From GCA-016700035 sp964646575 (lineage in GTDB: Bacteria > Patescibacteriota > Saccharimonadia > CAILAD01 > GCA-016700035): 29,547 bases of DNA. The notes beneath the pieces were generated by a model that worked only from the letters and a program-made list of their open reading frames with translations, searched no databases and was not told where the DNA came from. Shown here one piece after another: positions 1 to 7,903 of this stretch (positions within the stretch are counted from its first letter, which is position 1; every line of letters starts with the position of its first letter). The stretch lies in contig CAZYFT010000006.1 of the NCBI GenBank assembly GCA_964646575.1, positions 1 to 29,547 of the forward strand, in the 5' to 3' direction. The position numbers and the translations under genes were made by a program.

Positions 1-286
1 AGATTATTGTGAATCGGGCTTGATTGCTAACGCCCATCGGCTGGGAGTTGGAGCGTTAAATATGCAAACTTCGACTGGTGGTGCTCCGCGGTCTTCAATG
101 CGAAGTGATCCATTTCCAGATGAGTTTTCGAGTCAGATAGATTTAGAAATCGGCGATAGAGTAGAGCACGCTACCTTTGGCGCAGGAAAGGTGCTTGCTA
201 TCGAAGAGGATGATGTGCAAGTTTCATTCGAACGCGCGGGTATCAAGCGCTTGAATGTTGGTTTCGCCCCATTGAAGAAGCTATAA
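1..286 (+). CDS. UvrD/PcrA-type DNA helicase, C-terminal tail (partial)
   Basis: This is the 3' end of a gene that enters from the left edge; the frame is open from base 2 and stops with TAA at 284-286. The last ~45 residues (GDRVEHATFGAGKVLAIEEDD and on to the final APLKKL) match the small Tudor-like C-terminal domain that ends PcrA/UvrD superfamily 1A helicases, where it contacts RNA polymerase. A disordered Ser/Gly/Pro stretch precedes it, also usual for PcrA. The helicase motor itself lies outside the window, so PcrA versus another UvrD paralogue cannot be settled. No internal start is needed; the TTG at 20 is mid-gene. Confidence 0.8.
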   Translation, partial: DYCESGLIANAHRLGVGALNMQTSTGGAPRSSMRSDPFPDEFSSQIDLEIGDRVEHATFGAGKVLAIEEDDVQVSFERAGIKRLNVGFAPLKKL

Positions 287-292
287 TAAATA

Positions 293-347
293 TTGACAAA
301 TAGCAATAAGTATGCTAATATATTGACACTACCGGAACCGTTCCGGT
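293..347 (+). promoter_or_regulatory. Promoter with start-site palindrome for the 374 gene
   Basis: TTGACA (293-298) and TAATAT (316-321) are separated by 17 nt, with TGC just before the -10 box, placing the start near 328. A perfect 7-bp palindrome, ACCGGAA-CCG-TTCCGGT (331-347), follows at about +3. It could be an operator or a 5' protective hairpin. Confidence 0.75.
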
Positions 348-373
348 GCACCACAACAGAAGGGAAGCCTACC

Positions 374-793
374 ATGAGCAACGAGACCACGATCATCGTC
401 GTCATCGGCAGCGTCACCGCCAAGCAGTACAAGGATGTCCGGCTGGAATGCCTGCGTCTATTCGGGAAGCCAAAGATCGTTCGCATCCACGAGGACATGT
501 TCCCCGGGTCGTACGGCTTCTTCGATGATGAAGAGGTTGCTCGTCGGAGCGGTATCTCCAGCTACGAGATGGATGCTTCCGACTACGGCTTCGGCGACTT
601 TGCCCTGGATGTCACCACTGTCGTGGACAGCGAGATCCGAGCACAGTATGACGGCCTCGACACCGATCTCGTCGAGTACGTGGTGCTATCTCCCAGTATG
701 GCGGAGAGGTTCTTCGATCGTACTGACGAGGACTTTGGGCAACTCCAGGAGCTTTTCTCGATTGCCCAGTTCAGGGTTGCTACGGCGTCCTGA
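374..793 (+). CDS. Small acidic protein of unknown function (139 aa)
   Basis: I do not recognise a family. The product is soluble and acidic, opening with a hydrophobic beta-like strand (TTIIVVIGSV) followed by alternating charged segments; no signal peptide or membrane span is visible. The ATG at 374 is chosen because GGGAAG lies about 8 nt upstream and a strong promoter with a palindrome precedes it; the longer frame from 293 starts inside that promoter. It ends in TGA, a stop that no core gene here uses, and its codons are visibly richer in G/C at third positions than uvrD or typA. It forms its own transcription unit, convergent with typA, sharing the hairpin at 818-843. Confidence 0.75.
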   Translation: MSNETTIIVVIGSVTAKQYKDVRLECLRLFGKPKIVRIHEDMFPGSYGFFDDEEVARRSGISSYEMDASDYGFGDFALDVTTVVDSEIRAQYDGLDTDLVEYVVLSPSMAERFFDRTDEDFGQLQELFSIAQFRVATAS

Positions 794-810
794 TCCTCAC
801 GAGCTTCTAC

Positions 811-855
811 AAAAACGACCACCTCCAGAATATCGGAGGTGGTAGTCATCTTTTA
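811..855. terminator. Bidirectional terminator between the 374 gene and typA
   Basis: A 9-bp GC-rich stem (818-826 with 835-843, ACCACCTCC/GGAGGTGGT) is flanked by AAAAA on the left and a T-rich CTTTT on the right, so it can terminate either strand. The U-tract is better on the minus strand, i.e. for typA. Confidence 0.75.
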
Positions 856-858
856 TAT

Positions 859-2682
859 TTAGTTCTTCGCGGCTTTTTTGCGCTCGCCAGCAGTCAAGTG
901 GCGCTTGCGCATGCGAATCGACTCCGGAGTGACTTCCAAAAGCTCGTCATTTTCGATGAAATCCAGAGCTTCTTCGAGCGAGAGCTCAGTGAAAGGGGTG
1001 AGTTGAGTAGTCATATCTGTCGAGCTGGCGCGCACATTGGTGAGCTTCTTTTCTTTACAGACATTGATTTCCATATCGTCAGATCGGCGGTTGAGGCCGA
1101 TGATCATCCCTTCATACACTTTTGTGCCCGGCCCAATAAAGGCAGTGCCTCGTTCCTCCACGGTCTTCAAAGAATAGGTAACCGCATTTCCATTTTCGGC
1201 AGATACCAAAACTCCATTGCGGAGTTTGGCGAGAGGTGCCCCAACTGGTTCATAACCGATGAGGAGACTGTTCATAATTACCGTGCCTTTTGTGGCGGTC
1301 AGCAGTAGGTTGCGCAAGCCTAAAAGCGCGCGGGTCGGCAAATGAAAGACGAGCTGAGTCACGCCCTTTGTAGTGGGCTGCATGTCCTTCATTTCGGCTC
1401 GACGACGACCGAGTTCCGCATTGACTGCACCCGTAAACTCTTCGGGCACTTCTATCATGAGCTCTTCGATTGGCTCAAGCTTCTTGCCGTCTTCTTCCTT
1501 ATAAACAACGGTTGGACGACCAACTTCGAATTCGTAGCCTTCACGACGTAGAGTTTCAATGAGCACTGAAAGATGGAGTTCGCCACGTCCAGAAACGAGG
1601 AATGTGGTGCCTTGTTCTTCAACCCGCAGGCTCACATTCGTCTCGAGCTCCTTTTGCAATCGCCCAGCAATCTGGCGGGAAGTGGTAAATTTACCCTCCT
1701 TACCGGCGAAAGGTGAGGTATTTGGGCTCAATGCTATCTGTAATGTTGGCGCTTCGATCTCCATTACGGGGAGAGCTACTGGCTCTGCTGCGTCAGCGAG
1801 CGTTTCGCCGATGTGGGCGTCGGCAACGCCAGTGAGCTGAGCAATTTCTCCAGCGCTCGCCGTGGCTACTTCAACGCGTTCTAGTCCGCGCGAAACGAAA
1901 ATTTTATCGACTTTGGCCTTATGCTCCACCCCGTCTGTAGCGATGCGAGTAATGGCATCTCCAGCTTTTACACTTCCGCGCTGGATTCGGCCAATTGCAT
2001 ATTTACCCTGGTATGAATCCCAGGCGAGGGAAGTGACAAGCATTTGGAAAGGCTTATCGGCCTCCACTTTTGGCGCGGGAATGTGTTCGATAATAGCTTC
2101 GAATACAGGGGTGAGGTCGGCCTCTTCATTCGCATCTGCAGGCATAGTCGTCCAGGACTTGCCATCACGACCAATTGCATAATATGTCGGGTAGTCGAGC
2201 TGATCATCGGAAGTCGCGAGATCTAAAAAGAGGTGGCCAACTTCATCTTCTACTTCTTTGACACGCTGGTCACGCTTATCGATTTTATTAATGACTACGA
2301 TCGGCGTGAGGCCAAGCTTGAGCGCACGAGTAAGGACAAACTTGGTTTGTGGCATCGGTCCTTCCTGGGCGTCAACCACCAGAATAACGCCATCTGCCAT
2401 GGAGAGGGTACGTTCGACTTCTCCAGAAAAATCAGCGTGTCCAGGTGTGTCGATAATATTAATTTTGGTACCCTGATACTCTACGGCAGTAGTTTTGGCA
2501 GTGATTGTAATACCACGCTCACGTTCCAGATCGCCTGAGTCTAATATTGTTGTCTGACTCATCTCGGCCTGGTGGTCGGCAAAAGTTTTAGATTGCTTTA
2601 AAAGGCCGTCTACGAGGGTGGTTTTTCCATGGTCAACATGGGCGACAATGGCGATATTTCGGATATGTTGAGCGTCGTGCAT
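859..2682 (-). CDS. typA: Ribosome-associated translational GTPase TypA/BipA
   Basis: TypA/BipA is a ribosome-binding GTPase related to EF-G, involved in stress adaptation and 50S assembly. The 607 aa length is the family norm. Visible motifs: G1 AHVDHGKTT (residues 14-22), G3 DTPGH (78-82), G4 NKID soon after, then the beta-barrel domain and EF-G-like domains III and V with the family-specific C-terminal region, ending in a Lys-rich tail. Start ATG at 2682; only a weak AAGAGA lies upstream. Stop is TAA. The gene is convergent with the 374 gene and divergent from the 2870 gene. A hairpin followed by seven U in its 5' leader (2715-2740) could attenuate expression. Confidence 0.97.
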   Translation of the reverse strand: MHDAQHIRNIAIVAHVDHGKTTLVDGLLKQSKTFADHQAEMSQTTILDSGDLERERGITITAKTTAVEYQGTKINIIDTPGHADFSGEVERTLSMADGVILVVDAQEGPMPQTKFVLTRALKLGLTPIVVINKIDKRDQRVKEVEDEVGHLFLDLATSDDQLDYPTYYAIGRDGKSWTTMPADANEEADLTPVFEAIIEHIPAPKVEADKPFQMLVTSLAWDSYQGKYAIGRIQRGSVKAGDAITRIATDGVEHKAKVDKIFVSRGLERVEVATASAGEIAQLTGVADAHIGETLADAAEPVALPVMEIEAPTLQIALSPNTSPFAGKEGKFTTSRQIAGRLQKELETNVSLRVEEQGTTFLVSGRGELHLSVLIETLRREGYEFEVGRPTVVYKEEDGKKLEPIEELMIEVPEEFTGAVNAELGRRRAEMKDMQPTTKGVTQLVFHLPTRALLGLRNLLLTATKGTVIMNSLLIGYEPVGAPLAKLRNGVLVSAENGNAVTYSLKTVEERGTAFIGPGTKVYEGMIIGLNRRSDDMEINVCKEKKLTNVRASSTDMTTQLTPFTELSLEEALDFIENDELLEVTPESIRMRKRHLTAGERKKAAKN

Positions 2683-2714
2683 AAGTTTCTCTTAACATTA
2701 GTTGGTGTGGCGAC

Positions 2715-2760
2715 AAAAAAAGAGCCGCTAAGGGCTGGCTTGTTCTAGATTGATATTATG
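2715..2760 (-). promoter_or_regulatory. typA promoter and possible attenuator in the leader
   Basis: On the minus strand a TAATAT (complement of 2753-2758) is a plausible -10 box. About 13 nt after it comes a 6-bp bulged stem (AGCC+GC / GC+GGCT, 2723-2740) followed by TTTTTTT (2715-2721), which has the form of an intrinsic terminator, about 33 nt before the typA ATG. The stem is short, so this is tentative. Confidence 0.4.
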
Positions 2761-2790
2761 CCACAGATAGGTAAAAAAGTCTAATCTATA

Positions 2791-2820
2791 TTGTCATTAT
2801 CTGATTTACGGGAGTATGAT
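2791..2820 (+). promoter_or_regulatory. Promoter of the 2870 zinc-ribbon gene
   Basis: TTGTCA (2791-2796), 18-nt spacer, TATGAT (2815-2820). The predicted start leaves a leader of about 43 nt containing AAGGAG before the ATG. Confidence 0.65.
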
Positions 2821-2869
2821 GAGCCTAAGCATCTTACATTAGGTGTAGCACCAGGGAAAAGGAGCCAAA

Positions 2870-3283
2870 ATGGCACTCATCAGGGCAACGTGTAGTGACT
2901 GTGGCGACGTTGAGCTGCTGTCCCGTGACATGCGGGTACGGACCTGTACTGACACTGATGAATCAACGTATCTCTTCCGGTGTCCAGTGTGTCGGATGGT
3001 CGAAGTGCGTCTGGCTGATCCTCATGTAGTAGATATCTTGCTGGCTGCAGGCTGCAGGGGAGAAACATGGTGTTTGCCGGCAGAGCTACATGATCTAAGC
3101 CGAGCTCACCCGCAGCCTGTCACCCATGACGATGTTCTGGACTTCCATATCTTGCTGACAGAACTTTCAGACGAGCAGATTATTGTTGCGGCTCAGCCGT
3201 TTACGACGGAGGATCAAGATCACTTTCTAGGTGAACTCGAGCAGGCCGACAGCGGTGTGATTACTCACGAACTTGAGGCCTGA
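2870..3283 (+). CDS. Zinc-ribbon hypothetical protein of actinobacterial type (137 aa)
   Basis: The N-terminus carries two CxxC knuckles (C8/C11 and C38/C41) forming a zinc ribbon. The mid-section has a LPAEL motif followed by THDDVLDFH. The arrangement ATCxDCGDVEL ... FRCPxC ... LPAEL ... HDDxLDFH is one I associate with conserved hypothetical proteins of Actinobacteria; that is recollection, not a search. Function unknown. The ATG at 2870 has AAGGAG 5 nt upstream. It ends in TGA and has its own promoter and a terminator at 3303-3343, making it an autonomous unit between typA and the rpf-like gene. Acquisition from an actinobacterium, possibly a host, is an inference from the family resemblance and stop choice. 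Confidence 0.85.
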   Translation: MALIRATCSDCGDVELLSRDMRVRTCTDTDESTYLFRCPVCRMVEVRLADPHVVDILLAAGCRGETWCLPAELHDLSRAHPQPVTHDDVLDFHILLTELSDEQIIVAAQPFTTEDQDHFLGELEQADSGVITHELEA

Positions 3284-3302
3284 CTCATAAGCGTCCATAC
3301 AA

Positions 3303-3343
3303 AGGGCATGTACTTGCGAACATGCAAGCCTGCCCTCTTTTTC
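3303..3343 (+). terminator. Terminator after the 2870 gene
   Basis: AGGGC (near 3303) pairs with GCCCT (near 3332), enclosing an inner GCATG/CATGC stem, followed by CTTTTTC. Intrinsic terminator form. Confidence 0.7.
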
Positions 3344-3368
3344 TTGTCTTTAGGCAAACCGCTTAAGA

Positions 3369-3397
3369 TTGACGTTTCTATCTATAAAACGTATAAT
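3369..3397 (+). promoter_or_regulatory. Promoter of the rpf-like gene
   Basis: TTGACG (3369-3374), 17-nt spacer, perfect TATAAT (3392-3397). The predicted start near 3404 leaves a 5' leader of about 115 nt before the proposed TTG start. Confidence 0.8.
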
Positions 3398-3518
3398 TTG
3401 CCCCAGTAAAACAAACTGTTTTGTAGAAAATAGTGAGATGAGGTAACAGAGTATACGTACTCAAACTACTGGCGCGGCTCTAGGGTGGCGTCAAAAAATT
3501 CAACTAGCTCAACAGAGA

Positions 3519-4760
3519 TTGATCGCAAAACGAAATCGTTTTGTAGCTCGGCGTGTCCAGCCGCTTGCGAATCATCCGCGTACGCTTGGTGCTCGCACGA
3601 AGGCTGAAATTGGCTTACTTCATCTGGAGAGGGCGGGAATTCAGCGTTCAGCTGCAGCTATTGCAGTGGTGGTTACGGTATTAACCCTTAGTTTGGTACT
3701 CACTGCGCAAACTCGACATAGTTTTCGCGTTTTTGCAGATGAAAAACGAGTAGTGCAAATATATGTCGATGGTGAGCAACGCAATGTTGTTTCTAGTGCT
3801 TCAACGGTAAAAGATATTTTGGCAGAAAATGGCGTAGAAGTACGAAGAGGCGATGTTGTTGAGCCGGAGCTAGATACGGTTGTTGATCAGCCCAACTACA
3901 ATGTGAACGTCTATCGCGCCGCACCGGCGGTGGTTGTTGATAGCGGGAAGTTTACTCAGGTTGTAACGGGATATCGCTCAGCTCGCAAAATTGCTGCGGC
4001 AGCTGGAGTGACACTATATCCCGAAGACAAAGCACAAATTGAGCAAGTGCAAGATTTTCAGCCTAGCCGTACCCTGGGATACAAAGTTATTGTTGATCGA
4101 GCTGTACCGGTTCAGTTGGTGGTAGCGGGTGAGCTATATAATATCCGGACACAAGCTACTACGGTTGGGGAGCTCTTAAAGGAAAAGAATGTTGAATATA
4201 GCCCAGAAGATTTGCAAGGGATGACCGCAGAAACCGAACTTACCCCAGGCGCACGAGTAGTGCTCTCAAAGATTGTGCAAGAAACCCAAGTGGTACTTGA
4301 GGATATCTCGCCAAATACCCAGACAATTTATGATGCCAATATGGAGGCAGGCAAGACTGAGACTCGACGGGCGGGTGTTACTGGACGCAAACAAGTTACG
4401 TATCTCGTGGAAAAAACGGCTGGTCAGCCAGACAAGCGAAGTGTACTCGACGAAAAAGTTTTGGTAGCATCAATTGATGCGATTGTAGTGAGGGGGACTA
4501 AAATTGTTGCTCGCGGTGGACAACCAACGCCAGAGCAGTGGGCAAAACTCCGCTTTTGTGAAGCTGGCGGAAATTATGCCAACAAGCGCAACCCACTCTA
4601 CCGTGGTGCGTATCAGTTTAATTACAGCACCTGGAATAACTACGGTGGCTATTATGATCCCGCCGATGCGCCACCAGAAGTACAGGATGCGGCTGCCTTT
4701 GCGTTGTACGCTCGTCGTGGTGCCCAGCCGTGGCCGGTTTGTGGACGCCACTTGCGCTAG
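3519..4760 (+). CDS. RpfB-like resuscitation-promoting factor (DUF348-G5-Rpf)
   Basis: Secreted or membrane-anchored peptidoglycan lysozyme-like enzyme. Order: basic N-terminus, one hydrophobic segment near residues 45-64 (signal anchor), three ubiquitin-like DUF348 repeats (each with a VxDILxENGVE-type core), a G5 domain (about 255-335), then an Rpf catalytic domain from about 338 to the end with catalytic Glu348 in FCEAGGN, the YxGAYQFNYSTW segment and the terminal WPVCG. This is the RpfB architecture of Actinobacteria, where Rpf muralytic activity wakes dormant cells and remodels septa. The start is uncertain: TTG 3519 is the only usable initiator before an in-frame stop at 3444, and it lacks a clear Shine-Dalgarno site. 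rsmA starts 2 nt after the TAG, so the two are probably co-transcribed. Confidence 0.92.
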   Translation: MIAKRNRFVARRVQPLANHPRTLGARTKAEIGLLHLERAGIQRSAAAIAVVVTVLTLSLVLTAQTRHSFRVFADEKRVVQIYVDGEQRNVVSSASTVKDILAENGVEVRRGDVVEPELDTVVDQPNYNVNVYRAAPAVVVDSGKFTQVVTGYRSARKIAAAAGVTLYPEDKAQIEQVQDFQPSRTLGYKVIVDRAVPVQLVVAGELYNIRTQATTVGELLKEKNVEYSPEDLQGMTAETELTPGARVVLSKIVQETQVVLEDISPNTQTIYDANMEAGKTETRRAGVTGRKQVTYLVEKTAGQPDKRSVLDEKVLVASIDAIVVRGTKIVARGGQPTPEQWAKLRFCEAGGNYANKRNPLYRGAYQFNYSTWNNYGGYYDPADAPPEVQDAAAFALYARRGAQPWPVCGRHLR

Positions 4761-4762
4761 GC

Positions 4763-5584
4763 ATGGATAAAGCGCAGCTTAAAGCCTTACTCGCTAAATT
4801 TGATGTCACGCCAAACAAGGGGTTGGGTCAGCATTTTTTGCATGATGAGTCGGTAATCTTAGATATGCTGGAGGCAGCGGAGGTGAATTCAGCCGATACT
4901 GTTTTGGAGGTGGGTCCTGGTCTTGGGGTGCTTACGAGTGCTTTGGTGCAACGGGCAGGGCAGGTAGTTGTTTATGAACTGGATGAAAAACTTGCTGCAC
5001 TCATTGAATCTCAGCGGGCTGAAAATTTAATGGTGGTACGTGGCGATGCGCTAGAATTACCACTCCCCCCGCGGGGGACTCCCCTGCCCTATAAAGTTGT
5101 GGCGAACATCCCCTACTCTATTACCGGCGCTCTTATTCGCCGACTCATCACTTCCCCATCCGGCCCAAGTTCAATTACTCTCTTAGTACAGAAAGAAGTG
5201 GCCGAGCGAATGTGCGCCAAGCCGGGTCAGATGAGTGCGCTATCGGTGGCAGTACAGCTGCATGGCGCAGCAAAGATTGTCCGGCTTGTACCGCCAGAAT
5301 GTTTTTGGCCAGCTCCAAAGGTGGATTCAGCGGTGGTACACGTAGACTTATCCGGTGGCCTTACACTTAATGTAGATGAGCGCGATTTCATGCGTTTGGT
5401 AAAATTTGGTTTTGCTCAAAAGCGTAAGCAGCTCAAAAATACTCTGGCAGCTGGTTTACGGATAGAGCCTGCAACGGTAGAGGCACGATTGCTTGAGCTA
5501 GGGCTACCTGCTACAGTACGAGCACAAGAATTGTCTCTAGAGAGCTGGAAGCAGCTCTACGATACGTATGTTCTTAGCACCTAA
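4763..5584 (+). CDS. rsmA: 16S rRNA (A1518/A1519-N6)-dimethyltransferase RsmA/KsgA
   Basis: Dimethylates the two adenines of the 3'-terminal helix 45 loop of 16S rRNA using SAM, a late 30S maturation step. Product 273 aa, normal length. Visible: N-terminal NKGLGQHFL, the SAM-binding EVGPGLGVLT loop, and the catalytic NIPY (115-118) followed by SITG; a helical C-terminal domain follows. The ATG at 4763, two bases after the rpf-like stop, is preferred over the upstream start at 4730 because the family begins shortly before the GQHFL motif. Coupling of rpf and rsmA in one operon is also seen in Gram-positive genomes (family knowledge). Confidence 0.97.
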   Translation: MDKAQLKALLAKFDVTPNKGLGQHFLHDESVILDMLEAAEVNSADTVLEVGPGLGVLTSALVQRAGQVVVYELDEKLAALIESQRAENLMVVRGDALELPLPPRGTPLPYKVVANIPYSITGALIRRLITSPSGPSSITLLVQKEVAERMCAKPGQMSALSVAVQLHGAAKIVRLVPPECFWPAPKVDSAVVHVDLSGGLTLNVDERDFMRLVKFGFAQKRKQLKNTLAAGLRIEPATVEARLLELGLPATVRAQELSLESWKQLYDTYVLST

Positions 5585-5607
5585 TTACCAAGAAAAGGAG
5601 TTGGGGT

Positions 5608-5796
5608 ATGTCTGCAAGCAGGGTTGCACATCGTAAGCCGCGCTTCATAAAGCAGCTAGCTCGTAGAGAAGCACCGGCTCTACTTCGACCAAATACTGGC
5701 GGCACTTCACAGTCCAGGGTTCCTTCTGCAGAAGGGGTGCGCTATGCGTTTTCAGCGCTTCAACTTCCTCGTCCTGGTGATGGCCGCAGAATCTAA
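5608..5796 (+). CDS. Small basic protein of unknown function (62 aa)
   Basis: Arg/Lys-rich 62-residue product with no recognisable domain, no membrane span and no cysteines. The case for it being real is the strong AAAAGGAG 7 nt before the ATG and the terminator at 5849-5876 that follows. It lies 23 nt after rsmA with no separate promoter visible, so it is probably read from the rpf-rsmA transcript. The basic composition would suit nucleic-acid binding, but that is a guess. A chance ORF cannot be excluded. Confidence 0.5.
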   Translation: MSASRVAHRKPRFIKQLARREAPALLRPNTGGTSQSRVPSAEGVRYAFSALQLPRPGDGRRI

Positions 5797-5848
5797 TCTG
5801 CATTTTGTCGCTAGTATGACTTGAGGTGGGATTAGATAAAAGTAGTAA

Positions 5849-5876
5849 GCCGGGAGAGTATTCTCTCGGCATTTTT
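5849..5876 (+). terminator. Terminator ending the rpf-rsmA-5608 unit
   Basis: GCCGGGAGA (5849-5857) pairs with TCTCTCGGC (5862-5870) around a 4-nt loop and is followed by ATTTTTC. Good intrinsic terminator. Confidence 0.85.
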
Positions 5877-5899
5877 CTTCTATTTCCAGATAGCGCCTA

Positions 5900-5914
5900 T
5901 GCTATTATGGATGT
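5900..5914 (+). promoter_or_regulatory. Extended -10 promoter, predicted leaderless start
   Basis: TGC-TATTAT (TATTAT at 5903-5908) lies only 6 nt before the ATG at 5915. A start at normal distance falls on the A of the ATG, predicting a leaderless mRNA. Confidence 0.6.
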
Positions 5915-7903
5915 ATGTTGAAGCGTTTCCGCTGGGTTTCTTTTTTACTTATCTCCCTCATGATCTTTGGGGTATTTGCGTTTGCGCGCCACACGCAAGC
6001 CGCAGCAGATTTTACGTATAATATTACTCTTAATTATAAGTTGCAGGAATCTGGCACAACTACAGTAGTTGCAAATTATAAAGTCACCTACAACCGACCA
6101 GATAAAATACTCGACCTCATACGCATTGCTGCACCAACCAATAGTGTAGAAAATTTACGCGCAACCTATGCGGCTGGCGGCGAAATTCCAACTAAGCTCG
6201 AGCAAAAATCGAGCGAGGGATTGGGCTATAACTACGACTACAAAGAGGTCACGATAGATTTTGACTCGCAGAATGCCCGCGGTTCGGCATTAGAGTTTAG
6301 TGTGAGCTACGACACTGATGAGCTGATGGATGTAAAAGGTTCTTCGCGCACACTCTACGTTCCTTCGCTGTCGCAAATTGGAAGTGACGAGAATTATACC
6401 GTGAGTGTCTCGGTGCCCCAGGATTTTGGTAAGTTGTTTTCTACGGGGGTGTTGCCGGAACTCAATGGTGCAGATGGAAACTTGATTCGTTACACTTTCC
6501 CGAAATCGGCCGACCTTAAGCGCTCAGTTTCGTTAATTTTTGGCGAGTCAACAATTTATGAGGCTAACTTTGCTTTTCCGCTTGATAATACTACCGGGCA
6601 AACTAAGCGATTTACGGTTACGTTACCACCAGATACGAGCTCGCAAAAAATTTTTATTAAGAGCCTTTCACCAGAACCCGTTGCCACTCGTCTAGATGGA
6701 GACGGTAATGTCCTGGCCGATTACGATGTGCCGGCGCGAACTAAGATTGTGGTCACTACTGATGTAGCAGCTCAGGTAAAATATCTGGAATATGATTTGT
6801 CGACGAGCGGATCGATGCAAGATATCCCAGCAGAAATTACCAAGAAATACACCGGCCAAACTCAATATTGGCAGAGCACCAGTCCGCAGTTACAAGTCAA
6901 AGCTGCTCAGGCAGTGGCCGGCACCGATAAGGTTATCGATAAGGTGCGAAATCTCTATAAACTGACGGTTGATACGCTGAGCTACAATAATGAAAAGATT
7001 AAATACAATATTCGTCAGGGCAGCGATAAGGCACTAGCAAATCCTGATAACGCTGTGTGTCTCGAGTATTCCGACTTGCTTATCGCATTGTTGCGCAGTC
7101 AAAATATTCCAGCTCGTATGCCAGTTGGGTATGCCTATGCCGGTAATCTCAAGCAATCAAAAGCGGTGTCTGATTCGCTGCATAGTTGGGTGGAGGTATA
7201 CGTACCAGGCATCGGTTGGATGAACCTCGATCCAACCTGGGGCGAAAAGTTTGATAATTTTGGGAAGAGTGATTTGGATCACTTCGCTTTTGCGGTGTGG
7301 GGTGCTGAAGATGCTAGCCCAGCTGCCGTAATGGTTGGTGAGCAGGACATGAATTATCAATATGAGGACACAACTATAAGTTATTCAGAAGATTTTCCGA
7401 GTGCTAATCGCGAAGGGCAGGCGGATGTGAGTAGTTATGTTATTTTCCCGGGCATCTCGATTTCGCGCTATTCCGTGACTGCACCAGAAAATGTGGCGGG
7501 GGATAATTATGCCGCACAAATAAAGCATGGCGACACAACTCAGAATGTAAACTTGGGCTCCTTGGCGCCACGTCAGCAATTTACCCAAAATGTGGCAGTA
7601 GTAGGCGGAAGCTATGCGAAAACCGCCGAGCTGCTTTTTGTGCAAAAAACCGATGGTAGCGATACGGTTTTAGCAGTTGCTACTGGCTCAGCCCAGTGGT
7701 GGCCATTTATTGTAATTTGCGTGGTTATATCTGGAATTATCGGTTTAATTCTGGTAGAATTGCGTCTTAGTAAGCAGCGTGGAGCGAAAGAGCCGGACAA
7801 GTTGCTAGAAGATAAGCCGGTGGCAGAAAAAAACTCCCAAGACTATATGCCTGCCGAGCCTGAGCCAAAGAAAGTAGAACATCATGACCAGCCAGAAAAA
7901 TAA
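5915..7903 (+). CDS. Membrane-anchored extracytoplasmic transglutaminase-like protein
   Basis: A 662-aa protein with an N-terminal signal/anchor (residues ~4-30, ending near HTQAAA), a long beta-rich extracellular region, a transglutaminase-like cysteine protease/peptidase core, and a C-terminal membrane span (near WWPFIVICVVISGIIG) followed by a charged cytoplasmic tail. The catalytic triad is visible: Cys382 in AVCLEYSDL, His423 in SLHSWVEV, Asp439 in NLDPTW. Such domains crosslink or cleave peptides, often in cell walls; the substrate is unknown. No Shine-Dalgarno site; the extended -10 box is directly upstream. The end overlaps metG by 20 nt, suggesting translational coupling. Confidence 0.88.
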   Translation: MLKRFRWVSFLLISLMIFGVFAFARHTQAAADFTYNITLNYKLQESGTTTVVANYKVTYNRPDKILDLIRIAAPTNSVENLRATYAAGGEIPTKLEQKSSEGLGYNYDYKEVTIDFDSQNARGSALEFSVSYDTDELMDVKGSSRTLYVPSLSQIGSDENYTVSVSVPQDFGKLFSTGVLPELNGADGNLIRYTFPKSADLKRSVSLIFGESTIYEANFAFPLDNTTGQTKRFTVTLPPDTSSQKIFIKSLSPEPVATRLDGDGNVLADYDVPARTKIVVTTDVAAQVKYLEYDLSTSGSMQDIPAEITKKYTGQTQYWQSTSPQLQVKAAQAVAGTDKVIDKVRNLYKLTVDTLSYNNEKIKYNIRQGSDKALANPDNAVCLEYSDLLIALLRSQNIPARMPVGYAYAGNLKQSKAVSDSLHSWVEVYVPGIGWMNLDPTWGEKFDNFGKSDLDHFAFAVWGAEDASPAAVMVGEQDMNYQYEDTTISYSEDFPSANREGQADVSSYVIFPGISISRYSVTAPENVAGDNYAAQIKHGDTTQNVNLGSLAPRQQFTQNVAVVGGSYAKTAELLFVQKTDGSDTVLAVATGSAQWWPFIVICVVISGIIGLILVELRLSKQRGAKEPDKLLEDKPVAEKNSQDYMPAEPEPKKVEHHDQPEK

